This document shows positions 42,840 through 51,647 of a stretch of DNA of 64,000 nucleotides, piece after piece. The DNA lies in NCBI RefSeq assembly GCF_026262505.1, contig NC_067207.1, positions 2,612,252-2,676,251 of the forward strand. Reading direction: 5' to 3'. Each line of letters starts with the position of its first letter. The stretch's first letter is position 1. The notes beneath the pieces were generated by a model that worked only from the letters and a program-made list of their open reading frames with translations, made no database searches and was not told where the DNA came from. The stretch is from Trichomonas vaginalis G3. Its lineage: Eukaryota > Parabasalia > Trichomonadida > Trichomonadidae. The position numbers were made by a program, and so were the translations under genes.

Positions 42840-42849
42840 CGCCCTTATA
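42840..42849. repeat. 10-bp target-site duplication (right)
   Basis: cgcccttata, exact partner of 39813-39822. Confidence 0.9.
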
Positions 42850-42948
42850 TTTATAAATGACTATGTTTAAATCCGAAAAAACTTAGCATAGATCTATGAA
42901 GAATTAATAATATTCAAATTGATAATAGCTTGAAAACAAGAATATGAT

Positions 42949-42957
42949 ATCATAAAT
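42949..42957. repeat. 9-bp target-site duplication (left)
   Basis: atcataaat, repeated exactly at 49556-49564 on the far side of the 6.6-kb Mutator-like element. Confidence 0.85.
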
Positions 42958-43081
42958 GGTAAAAAATGGGGTTGGCGTCCTAAGGCGTCCTAGTGTAAAT
43001 TTCTCAAAATTGTGATATTTACATCACATTTTTGAGAGGTTTATGGGCGTCCTAAGGGAAAATTGAATAGCTAGGGCGTCC
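42958..43081 (+). repeat. MULE terminal inverted repeat, left
   Basis: GGCGTCC boxes at 42974, 42984, 43046 and 43075 (spacing 10, 62, 29). 'ttctcaaaa' and 'tttgagaggttta' between them match the other end in inverted form. Confidence 0.85.
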
Positions 43082-43732
43082 CGAATTTTCATTCTAAGAT
43101 TTAAATATATTATATACTTAAGTATAATACAAGCAATATAAAAATTAAATTTTTATTATGTTAACTTATAAGAAATTTTTTTGAATTATCGTTGATTTAT
43201 TGTAATCTTTCCAGGCTATACTTTTGAAATCAACTTTACCTGTCATACGCATTAATGTAGTAGATGTCCAGGTGTAGCTATTATATCCCAGCAACATTGG
43301 TATTTTATCATTGTAAGATATCAAAATGAAGCATTTTTTCAGATATAATTTTTCGTAAATTTTTCAAAAATAAGATGGTAAAAAAGCCTCGACTTGCTCG
43401 AAAAATAACAATTTTTTTACTTGTAAAAATAACCCTTTTACAGCATGGGCAGCTATTCAATCACTATTTCTTTTTCTAAAAGTATATTTTTCAAAAAAAA
43501 TTAAGATCAAATTCGACAATTTCTTGATGAAAGCAAAAATATTACACATACTTCTAGATGCATGGGATAAAATATGCAATTATTCAATCAATTCGCATGA
43601 TTTGAAAAAAAAATCTAAATTTGATAAAAATGTAGAAATTTTTTATTTTTAACTTGAGATTCGATTTTTTTGATCCAATTTGTGAATTTTTTTTGATCGG
43701 AATTTCAATTAATTTGTTGATCAAAAATGACC

Positions 43733-44839
43733 TCACAATGTTTGATCATAAGTGAAGTCATCTTCATGGGTATTTAGAAATTCCAAGAGAAATTGCTTAT
43801 TTCTCGCAGATGTAATATCTGAGAAAATCGAATTTAAATATTCATAGAAACCCAAATCATTCTCCGGTTCGAATAATTCATCTGTTGCTTTTTCTGTTTT
43901 TTCTATGAATTTTAATAATTTGATTAATAAATCTTCATCAGGAAGAATTATTGCTGCATTTGTGATAAAATTCCATATTGAGGTAATATGGCAATAATTA
44001 CATTTATAAAATGTAATTTTATCCAAAATTTTTTGGCAAATTCGCATAATAGCATTAATATTTGAAGCTGAGATTAAACCTGTGATTACTTCTGTAACTT
44101 TTGGAAAATCATCGCAATTTAATATCTCTTTATATTGAATTGAGAAATAAAAAAAATCAAATGGATTCATTTCTTCAATTTCAAGGAGATTGTAAAAATT
44201 GATAGAAGTGTTATTGCAACAAATTGTATTTGCAGCAAAAAATATCATTTGCTCGATTCCATTTTTGGAATAAATTTGCTGGAACAATGTTAAATTAAAA
44301 CAGTTGCTTAATTTTTCTTCATTGTTTTCATAAAAAAGTAACAAGTTTGCAACTGAAATTTCAAAATTTTGATAATTGCCAGTTATTTCAGTAAATATAT
44401 ATATTTGCTTTTCTTCATCTAAAAATGGCAAATATTGATTTGCAATATTAACTAAAGTTTGGGATAAATTGTTCCAGTTTGATTTTACAATTTGTGAGCA
44501 CATTATGTAATATGTAAATTTATCCGCTTTGTAGGAATTTAAAATTGTTTGTTGTTCTGTTTCAGTTAAATTACTGAATTTTTCAAGATTAATATTGTGA
44601 TAAAAAATAGAATCCTTGAAACATTCTGATATCTTTTCAATGTTTAAAACGGATGCTAAAAAATGTAAAAGAACTTCATCAGTCACTGTGATTTTTTTGA
44701 AAAATTTATCCCAATTCAAGCATCCAATTGATCTTTCTGTCATTGTACTTATGCATTGATAAAGTTGATTTAATGAATCCGAAGAATAATCATTATGCTT
44801 GACTAGTTGAGTTAGTTGATACAGACTGTCGTCAGCCAT
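43733..44839 (-). CDS. Passenger protein of the MULE, 368 aa, family unknown
   Basis: Intact frame with ATG at 44839 (MADDSLYQLTQLVKHND) and a TCATTT initiator just upstream. The protein appears wholly alpha-helical (KFSNLTETEQQTILNSYKAD, LFEPENDLGFYEYLNSIFSD), with regularly spaced Leu, Ile and Phe suggesting an ARM/HEAT-like or other helical-repeat solenoid. It has no cysteine-histidine cluster, membrane span or catalytic motif. It lies between the element's left terminal repeat and the divergent transposase gene, so it moves with the element. It could be a captured host gene or an element protein that helps transposition. That it is intact while the transposase is broken is notable. Confidence 0.75.
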   Translation of the reverse strand: MADDSLYQLTQLVKHNDYSSDSLNQLYQCISTMTERSIGCLNWDKFFKKITVTDEVLLHFLASVLNIEKISECFKDSIFYHNINLEKFSNLTETEQQTILNSYKADKFTYYIMCSQIVKSNWNNLSQTLVNIANQYLPFLDEEKQIYIFTEITGNYQNFEISVANLLLFYENNEEKLSNCFNLTLFQQIYSKNGIEQMIFFAANTICCNNTSINFYNLLEIEEMNPFDFFYFSIQYKEILNCDDFPKVTEVITGLISASNINAIMRICQKILDKITFYKCNYCHITSIWNFITNAAIILPDEDLLIKLLKFIEKTEKATDELFEPENDLGFYEYLNSIFSDITSARNKQFLLEFLNTHEDDFTYDQTL

Positions 44840-44846
44840 TTTAAAA

Positions 44847-44852
44847 AAATGA
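44847..44852 (-). promoter_or_regulatory. Initiator (Inr) of the passenger gene
   Basis: The minus strand reads TATTCATTTTTTTAAAATGG; TCATTT fits the initiator consensus and is about ten bases from the ATG. Confidence 0.6.
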
Positions 44853-44888
44853 ATAAAATTGTATAGTAAATTATATTTGTGAAATTTG

Positions 44889-44953
44889 TGACGCTACATT
44901 CAATCTAAGACCAATATCTCAAAGAATTCCTCATTTAAGTATTACTTTTCATT
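44889..44953 (+). repeat. 65-bp perfect direct repeat, copy 1
   Basis: Begins tgacgctacattcaatct and ends attacttttcatt. It is identical over 65 bp to 45056-45120, with starts 167 bp apart, in the divergent region between passenger and transposase genes. Confidence 0.95.
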
Positions 44954-45055
44954 GTTTTTTAAAAAATATCTTTGCTTATTTGTTCACTTTTTTGACATTT
45001 ATTATATGCTTTTTATCATATTTCCGATGATATGAATATATATTCTATATAAGAA

Positions 45056-45120
45056 TGACGCTACATTCAATCTAAGACCAATATCTCAAAGAATTCCTCA
45101 TTTAAGTATTACTTTTCATT
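45056..45120 (+). repeat. 65-bp perfect direct repeat, copy 2
   Basis: Identical partner of 44889-44953, ending about 53 bp before the transposase start codon. Confidence 0.95.
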
Positions 45121-45163
45121 TTTGATTCAATTTTCGAACGGTTTTCGTAAATTTTGCATCATT

Positions 45164-45169
45164 TCATTT
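45164..45169 (+). promoter_or_regulatory. Initiator (Inr) of the MULE transposase
   Basis: The sequence reads ATCATTTCATTTTTTAATGG. Two overlapping TCATTT motifs lie just before the ATG at 45174. Confidence 0.6.
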
Positions 45170-45663
45170 TTTAATGGGAAAATCATCTATATTTAATCAA
45201 AAAAGAGCAAACTTTACAGACGAAAATAAAATATTTATCAGGGAACAATCTGATAAATACCAAAAATCAACATCGAGAGATGAAAAAACGAATATAATCA
45301 AACAAGTTCTTCAATATTTTAATATTAAATACACCGAAAATGAATCTAAAGCTGTCAGAAGATATTTTAGTTATATTGCAGTTAAAAATATTCCCGCAGT
45401 TACTGGAAAATATCCTGATACAATTGTTCGCAAAGATATGCTTTATTCGCATGATCATACAAATATTATTAATTCAAATAATATTGAACGTTACTACCGT
45501 TGCATCGATCATTCTTGTCAAGCACGTTATTTAGTTAAAATTGAGAACAGTTCAGTTTCCGAAGATTTACAAAAGGAACATATACCCGAATGCAGACAAT
45601 TTAAAAAGTTACAAAATGAAAAAAATGATCTTCATAAATCAATGACTCTGACAGAAATATATA

Positions 45664-46961
45664 GGGTGTCCAAAGGTGTGTTTAGCACAAACCTGAATAC
45701 TGCGAATAGAAATAAACAAGTTACATATATATAAAGTTTATTTAAATATAATCACCATTGGATTCAATCACGTGTTCGCAGCGATCGATCCAGGCTTGAA
45801 AGACACGCTTTAAATCATCATGAGAAAATTGCTCAAATTGCTCTCTTACAAAATTTTCAAGATCATCTGGACTCGCGAATTCGCGTCCTTCAGCTCTCTT
45901 TTTTAGCGTGCCGAATAAATAAAAGTCAGAGGGTGCAATATCAGGTGAATAAATTGGGTTTGGAACAACTTTGACATTGTTTTCCACCAAGTAATTCATT
46001 ACCTTATGACTTTTGTGAACTCTTGAATTATCAAAATGAATTGCAAACTTTTGTTTTTGTTGTTTGGATTTCTCAAACTCATCAGAATTGATAATTTGAG
46101 TAAGAACATTGTCAATTAGATACTGAGCATTCATCGTATTAGGTTTTTGAAGAATATCAATTGCGATGATGCCATTCACGCCCCAAAAAACCGACAACAT
46201 CATCATTGGTGTGTCAATTTTTTTCTTCGGGAATGTTTGCGGATTTTCATCCTTCGGGATCCACATGATTTTGGCTTCTGTTGCATATTGAAACCAAGAC
46301 TCGTCCCCTGTTACTAAAAAGCGAAACTTCTTGGATTGATACGCACCCAATATAGAGAGGAGCTCTTTCGAAGATTGGACTCTAGATTTTTTTTGAACTG
46401 AATTAAGGTTGTGCGGAACCCAACGTGTATACGCTAGTTTGTAGTTCAAATAATTGTGCAGATAATAACTGACTGTTGTACGTGGTATCTTTGTCATCTC
46501 CTCTATCCTTCTGAGTGATGCTCTTGGGTCTTCATCTAGCGCTTGAAGAATTGCTTTGATTTTTCTTTGATCCGGCGATTTTTTGTCAATTTTTATGATG
46601 GGCGCCTTTTTGTTCATGAAGTGATACATCCTAACATGATACGTTACAGTGGAATAGCTAGGAGCATACATACCGAAGCATTTTACCAATGTCTCGTAGA
46701 TTTTTTTACAGTCTTTGCATTTTTTTGCAAGAGCGAGGATGTTTTCTTTATGATTCATTAAAAAAATGAAAAAAATCCCGCCAAAATTTCCCGCGAAACC
46801 GCCTCTTGTCTCAAAATTCATTTTATATCCCGGCATGGCGCCAAAATACAACATACTCATCATATACATATATTCATATTTTATTATATATTTATAATCA
46901 GCATATATCTCCTTTAATAGTCTCATATAGAGCGCTGTGCTAAACGCACCTTTGGACACCC
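45664..46961 (-). mobile_element. Mariner element (Tvmar1-like), 1,298 bp, transposase frame intact
   Basis: Terminal inverted repeats begin gggtgtccaaaggtg and continue gtttagcaca, with one mismatch in about 26 bp. TA dinucleotides at 45662-45663 and 46962-46963 are the expected target duplication. A full-length transposase frame lies between the ends on the minus strand. Size, TIR sequence type and species context match the Tvmar1 mariner known in T. vaginalis, which I name from memory of the family. It sits inside the MULE transposase gene, so it arrived later. Confidence 0.92.
45742..46758 (-). CDS. Mariner transposase
   Basis: Protein of 338 aa from ATG 46758 (MNHKENILALAKK), the usual length for mariner transposases; the frame is open further upstream through the terminal repeat, but that part is not mariner-like. 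N-terminal paired helix-turn-helix regions bind the ends (MNHKEN to about residue 110, including ALDEDPRASLRRIEEMTKIP). The catalytic triad is visible: Asp in VTGDESWFQYAT, Asp in FAIHFDNSRVHKS, and Asp in NPIYSPDIAPSDFYLFG. The last pair matches the mariner D34D signature and its conserved YSPDLAP-type motif. No stop or shift interrupts it, so it may still be functional. Confidence 0.92.
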   Translation of the reverse strand: MNHKENILALAKKCKDCKKIYETLVKCFGMYAPSYSTVTYHVRMYHFMNKKAPIIKIDKKSPDQRKIKAILQALDEDPRASLRRIEEMTKIPRTTVSYYLHNYLNYKLAYTRWVPHNLNSVQKKSRVQSSKELLSILGAYQSKKFRFLVTGDESWFQYATEAKIMWIPKDENPQTFPKKKIDTPMMMLSVFWGVNGIIAIDILQKPNTMNAQYLIDNVLTQIINSDEFEKSKQQKQKFAIHFDNSRVHKSHKVMNYLVENNVKVVPNPIYSPDIAPSDFYLFGTLKKRAEGREFASPDDLENFVREQFEQFSHDDLKRVFQAWIDRCEHVIESNGDYI

Positions 46962-48705
46962 TATACAATAAGGCAATGGCAAAATTTTCTGAAGACAACG
47001 GCACTTTTCAGCAGATTAAAAAATTTATGACAGAAACGCTGTTGGTACTGATGAAAACCCATTAATTAAAGATTCATTGGTCAGGGAAGTTTATAATAAG
47101 TCCAGAAAATTTTCTGTTGGAGAAAAAATTACAGACGATGAAATTGCTAATTTTTGTTTAATAAATGGCGAGCAGTTTTTCATTGGCCATGATTTTCAAG
47201 CAAATTGTGAGACGATGTTTTTTGGTTTTGAGAAGGCAATTCAATTTGCAAAAGAAGCCACAGATTTATTTCAAAAACAAAAAAAAAAGGACAGATGCTA
47301 ACAATTATGATTTGTGAACCTTCAACAAATCAATATCTACCACTTTTATTTATATTCATGAAAAACCGCACATTTGAATCTTATAAGAAGGCATTTGAAT
47401 ATATTTTTACTGTCAAGGGTATTCAATTTTCAAAGCTAATTCAAATTCATTGTGATTTTGAAAAGGGAATGATAGAGGCACTTCAACAAATTTTCCCTAA
47501 AGTCCGTATAATTGGATGCCTATTTCATTTCAAACAAGCTTTACACAGGAAACTTGTAGCACTTTATACAAAAAATTTCAATACTTTACAAAATTCTTTA
47601 TTTAAGCTATATTCTATTACTTCATCATGTCTCATGAAGAATTTGTACTTACAATGCATATAATTAATCAAAATAAGTTGATTCGATCAAAGATTATATT
47701 GATTATTTCACAAAGTTTGTTGCCGCACTACAATTTAATATCTCAATATAATAATGCAACTGCAATATTCACTAATGATTGCCTCGAGAGTATGCATTCA
47801 GAATTTTCTTCGTTAAAACATCCAAACATTTATGAAGCTATTAAGAAGATATCTCAAATCCAATTAGATAAAATATAACGCCATCAAAAATAACCAGAAG
47901 ATCGAGCGCCATATAAAAACCGTTATCACTGATAGCTACAAAAATTATATTCTTGACTGCTTTCAAAAAGAACTTGAGAAAACAATTTTTTCTATCAAAC
48001 AATACAACGTAAGGATCTTTCTTTGGCTCAGAACGAGATTTCTCCATATGGTTCCATAGAATCGAGTTCATTGTTCGAAAATATTCCAGTTCATGATGCA
48101 GATATACTCAAATCGATCGATCTAACAATAAAGATACAATGATCACTAAGTTTATTAATGAAAAAGAGAAAAAAATTATGGCATTATTTAATGAAACATT
48201 AAATCATCCAGATTTTAATTCATCCACTCCAATTCAAACTAATTTTGAGCAAGCCGATACAAATCAAGGTTCAGATGCTCCAATTCGCTCCGAAAATTCA
48301 AATATTGCAGACTCTACAGATTTAGAACCAGAAAATCAAAACCATCCTTCTACAAATCAAATGTCTAGTAATCTAGAACATAAGCTGGACCTTCTTGATC
48401 ATATTGAAAAACAATTATCGAAAATGCGCTCGTTATTGGGAATTCTTCCTACTACAAATGCTATTGTTGGGCCGTCAAAACAAGTTTCAGTTAATAGCAA
48501 GCAAAATTCTGAAAAAAATAAGAAAAAATCTTCCATAACAACAAAATCAAACAATAAAAAACAAAATTCATCCGACAATCCTCCTAAACGTAAAGCTCCT
48601 ATTTCGGAAAGATTCCCAGCGATAATAACTTATATTTTCAAGTTCATCGAAAGAGATCGAAAAGCAAACGTTCCACATTCTACAGAGAAAAAGAATTGTA
48701 TATGA

Positions 48706-49432
48706 AGTCTAATTCCTTTTATAACTACTATATTTTTATTCTTATGACTAAAAAATAATATATTATTTAACAATTTTCATTTTTTTCTTTTAACAATTTC
48801 GTTTTATTTCCATTTATTGTTAAATGATTTTTAGCATACACTTTTCTTTGTTCATCTTCTAAATACAATTTATTTTTTCTTAGATATAATTCTATTCATT
48901 CAATTCGATCGTCATTTTTCAGTACATGATCGTAATTTTCAATTATTGATCGCGATTTTACTTCAGAATTTGTTCGCAATATTGCTTATCAAAATTATAT
49001 CTCTATTCTCTCATTTCTGTTTAGTCAATATCATTACACTCCTATTGTCTAATAACATGCTATTAATTTTCTTAAAATTAAAAAAAAATATCAACTTTTA
49101 AAAACAGAAACTTAACATCCTTAGGTCAATGGATTTTGATGTGAGATACATTTAATCTGTTTTTCTTTTTTATTTTAAATAATTGAATATTTATAGTTGT
49201 TATGGGTCTTACATCATGTAAAACGAATTTTCTTAAAGTAAATTTACTTTTTCTTCAATCTTTCTTACATATTTATTAAAAAAATTATCCAAAAAAGATG
49301 TTTTAGAATGAAAAAAAATAGAAAAATCTTCATTTATAGTCTTCTTGAATGTATACGTTTTGATTTTTTTCTTTTTTTAAAAATTCAATTTCTAGAAAAA
49401 TCGAGAAAAAATCATTTTCTTCTATTTTTTTA
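48706..49432. other. Non-coding 3' part of the MULE
   Basis: About 730 bp between the transposase remnant and the right terminal repeat. AT-rich, with no gene recognised. Confidence 0.5.
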
Positions 49433-49555
49433 GGACGCCATACCCATTGAAATCTCCTCTCAGGACGCCATAAACTATTCAATTATGGTGTAAACTTCTC
49501 AAAAATTGAATAGTTTACATCAGGACGCCTTAGGACGCCAACCCTTTACGCGCCC
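49433..49555 (-). repeat. MULE terminal inverted repeat, right
   Basis: GGACGCC boxes (reverse of GGCGTCC) at 49433, 49463, 49523 and 49533; spacing 30, 60, 10 mirrors the left end. Confidence 0.85.
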
Positions 49556-49564
49556 ATCATAAAT
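49556..49564. repeat. 9-bp target-site duplication (right)
   Basis: atcataaat, exact partner of 42949-42957. Its last bases are already part of the palindrome that follows. Confidence 0.85.
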
Positions 49565-49611
49565 ATATTACACGAAATTGAGACGAAATCTCAATTTCGT
49601 GTAATATATTT
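49561..49611. repeat. Perfect palindrome with 22-bp arms or longer
   Basis: The arm aatatattacacgaaattg plus 'aga' (49562-49583) pairs without mismatch with 49589-49610 around a five-base loop, cgaaa. The arms resemble the outer flank of the right end of the neighbouring 414-bp element (aatatattacatggaattg). Confidence 0.95.
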
Positions 49612-49659
49612 TGTATTCTATTCTACCTTCAATTATAAGTTCAAAAATATAAATTACAG

Positions 49660-50073
49660 GAATTGAAGAGGGTCAAGTCACTTTTTGAAATAAAAAGAAA
49701 GAAAAATGAGGTAATTTTTTGTTTATCCTAAAATTATTAGTATAAAATTTTGACTATGACGATTATATAAAAATTTTCAAAAGTTTATTTTTTTAATGCC
49801 CTTATAAAAAGCACTGACCCCGCGCCACCAAATCCTTTCCAAAAGGCCATGTTTCACTCTTGTTGCAAACACTCTTCCCACTCCTTTAAGCGGAATGGTT
49901 ATTTCGCATTTTTCTCCCAAATTTATATCTAAATTCACAATGCAATCTTAATCTAAATTCTTGAAGTTCATCTACTTCTCATCCTTATTGTTTGTTCAAA
50001 CTTAACTTACTGATTAATAAAGAATTACGTCATTTTTATTTTTTTTCAAAAAAGTGACAGGTCTTCTCAATTC
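49660..50073. mobile_element. Inverted-repeat (MITE-like) element, about 414 bp
   Basis: The left end, gaattgaagagggtcaagtc then acttttt, faces the right end gaattgagaagacctgtc then acttttt (reverse complement of about 50045-50073). Similarity continues into both flanks (gttcaaaaatat against gttttcaaaaatat), so the true ends may be about 20 bp further out. It carries no gene. A GC-richer core at about 49810-49910 ends in cactcctttaagcggaatgg. Confidence 0.6.
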
Positions 50074-50126
50074 CATGTAATATATTTTTGAAAACGTTAA
50101 TTGAATGTAAATAGAATCCATTTAGA

Positions 50127-51479
50127 TTACTTGGCTCCAATAGATTTTAGATAATCTCTGACTTCACTATCTGCATAAATGAGTGGAGTTTTTCCATCAT
50201 TAGTCTTTGCTTCTTTATCAGCTCCAACTGAGATAAGATATTTAACAACTTCAAGATGACCATTATCTGATGCAATAATGAGTGGAGTATATCCATCCTT
50301 ATCCTTTGCTTCTTTATCAGCTCCAACTGAGATAAGATATTTAACAACTTCAAGATGACCATATCTTGATGCTAAAATGAGTGAAGTCCATCCATTTTTA
50401 GTCTTTGCTTCTTTATCAGCTCCAACTGAGATAAGATATTTAACAACATCAAGATGACCCCATTCTGATGCAAAAATGAGTGGAGTATATCCATCATTAT
50501 CCTTTGCTTCTTTATCAGCTCCAGCTGAGATAAGATATTTAACAACATCAAGATGACCCCATTCTGATGCAATAATGAGTGGAGTCCATCCATTTTTATT
50601 CTTTGCTTCTTTATCAGCTCCAACTGAGATAAGATATTTAACAACTTCAAGATGACCATTATCTGATGCAATAATGAGTGGAGTATATCCATCCTTATCC
50701 TTTGCTTCTTTATCAGCTCCAACTGAGATAAGATATTTAACAACATCAAGATGACCTCTTTCTGATGCTTTAATGAGTGAAGTCCATCCATATTTATTCT
50801 TTGCTTCTTTATCACAGCCGCATTCAATAAGTGATTTGACAAGATTAAGATTTCTTTTGTCACTTGCAACATGAAGTACATTCATTTCATCCCATTTTGT
50901 CTTTTTCCAAAGTCCTTCTTCACAAGCCTTTGAAATCATTTCGCGATTGCCTTGAGAAGAAAGTTCTTCAAAGAATTGGTAAACACTATCAAAATCATTA
51001 GTTGCCTTAAGTGATGATAATTTAGTTAAAAACTCTCTCGAAAAGTTGTGAGTTTTATTAATTGGGGTTACTGTTGTTTCTTTGGCCGCATTTTGTATTT
51101 GATTTTGTAATGTTTTTAATTCTGTTTGAAGTTTTGTGATTTCTTCTGTAGAATCACGCAACTCTTTGTCTTTTTGATTTATAAAGTCAATTATCCCATT
51201 AAATATATGGAATTTCATGTATTTTGTGACAGATTTAAGAATTGAAACAACTTCATCGAAATTTTGGATAGTAACATTTGCGTTTCTTGTACAGAAATAT
51301 AATTTGTTGGCTTTGAGAGTCGATGAAGACTGTTTGAGAAGAGTAATGTACTGATCAGCTGTTAATTGTGAATATTTCATGATTGTTTTGATATCTTCGA
51401 TCTCAAATGTATCGAAAAAGTTTTCATTCTTAATATAATCGCTGATATGAGCAGCAATGTATTCGAAATTCAAATTCAT
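50127..51479 (-). CDS. Ankyrin repeat protein with near-identical repeats
   Basis: Protein of 450 aa, ATG at 51479 (MNLNFEYIAAHISDYIKNEN). The N-terminal 135 residues are a helical domain common in trichomonad ankyrin proteins (TMKYSQLTADQYITLLKQSS) with a coiled-coil end (DSTEEITKLQTELKTLQNQI). After a linker come about eight ankyrin repeats (residues about 200-445) of 33 aa with consensus GHLDVVKYLISVGADKEAKD, then GYTPLI. Their DNA is almost identical from unit to unit, implying recent expansion or homogenisation. Presumably a cytosolic protein-binding scaffold. It is head-to-tail with the RapGAP-like gene upstream. Confidence 0.92.
   Translation of the reverse strand: MNLNFEYIAAHISDYIKNENFFDTFEIEDIKTIMKYSQLTADQYITLLKQSSSTLKANKLYFCTRNANVTIQNFDEVVSILKSVTKYMKFHIFNGIIDFINQKDKELRDSTEEITKLQTELKTLQNQIQNAAKETTVTPINKTHNFSREFLTKLSSLKATNDFDSVYQFFEELSSQGNREMISKACEEGLWKKTKWDEMNVLHVASDKRNLNLVKSLIECGCDKEAKNKYGWTSLIKASERGHLDVVKYLISVGADKEAKDKDGYTPLIIASDNGHLEVVKYLISVGADKEAKNKNGWTPLIIASEWGHLDVVKYLISAGADKEAKDNDGYTPLIFASEWGHLDVVKYLISVGADKEAKTKNGWTSLILASRYGHLEVVKYLISVGADKEAKDKDGYTPLIIASDNGHLEVVKYLISVGADKEAKTNDGKTPLIYADSEVRDYLKSIGAK
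50190..50820 (-). repeat. 99-bp tandem coding repeats (ankyrin)
   Basis: Six or more 99-bp units, each one ankyrin repeat; 'gctccaactgagataagata' recurs nearly every 99 bp from about 50220 to 50735. Unit-to-unit differences are few. Confidence 0.9.
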
Positions 51480-51647
51480 GGCCTGATTCGATTTTTTTGA
51501 AAAGTCGTAACTTTACAAAAAATCTGAAAAAAAAATTAAAATCGAAAATTAGATTAAAAATAATCTCATTGCTATATGTTTTATGAAAATGTATAAATGA
51601 AATTTCAATTCTGATAAAAATTAAAAATTTAAAATAATTTGTTTACT

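Larger units (their letters stand above)
45174..48705 (+). pseudogene. MULE transposase, decayed and split by a mariner
   Basis: The N-terminal part (45174 to about 45663) has a candidate zinc finger of FLYWCH/WRKY-GCM style (RCIDHSCQARY with KEHIPEC). The frame runs through the mariner target site: TEIY before it continues as NKAMAKFSEDN after 46964. Downstream come MULE core motifs: GEQFFIGHDFQ at about 47160-47200, and IQIHCDFEKGMIEALQQIFP with IIGCLFHFKQALHRK at about 47440-47560, the second aspartate and the C-x2-H block of MULE transposases. The C-terminal part (48139-48705) is polar and lysine-rich. Besides the mariner I count about four to six frame breaks (one after MKTH near 47063, one in the A-run near 47285, others near 47620-47670 and 47880-48138), so no active transposase can be made. 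Confidence 0.85.
42958..49555. mobile_element. Mutator-like element (MULE) with passenger gene, 6,598 bp
   Basis: The ends are inverted repeats of about 124 bp (42958-43081 and 49433-49555), best conserved at gggttggcgtcctaaggcgt. Each carries four GGCGTCC boxes. A perfect 9-bp target duplication (atcataaat) flanks the element. Inside, in order: a minus-strand passenger gene (43733-44839), a divergent region with a 65-bp duplication, and a plus-strand MULE transposase (45174-48705) that is decayed and interrupted by a mariner (45664-46961). Without the mariner the element is about 5.3 kb. Mutator-like elements are known from T. vaginalis. The element cannot supply its own transposase as it stands. 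Confidence 0.9.

Noticed and set aside
42645-42860. 71-aa frame ending in RDRDDYFRNRPKDDYF-type repeats
   Set aside because: It is the translation of the terminal inverted repeat of the 3,017-bp element.
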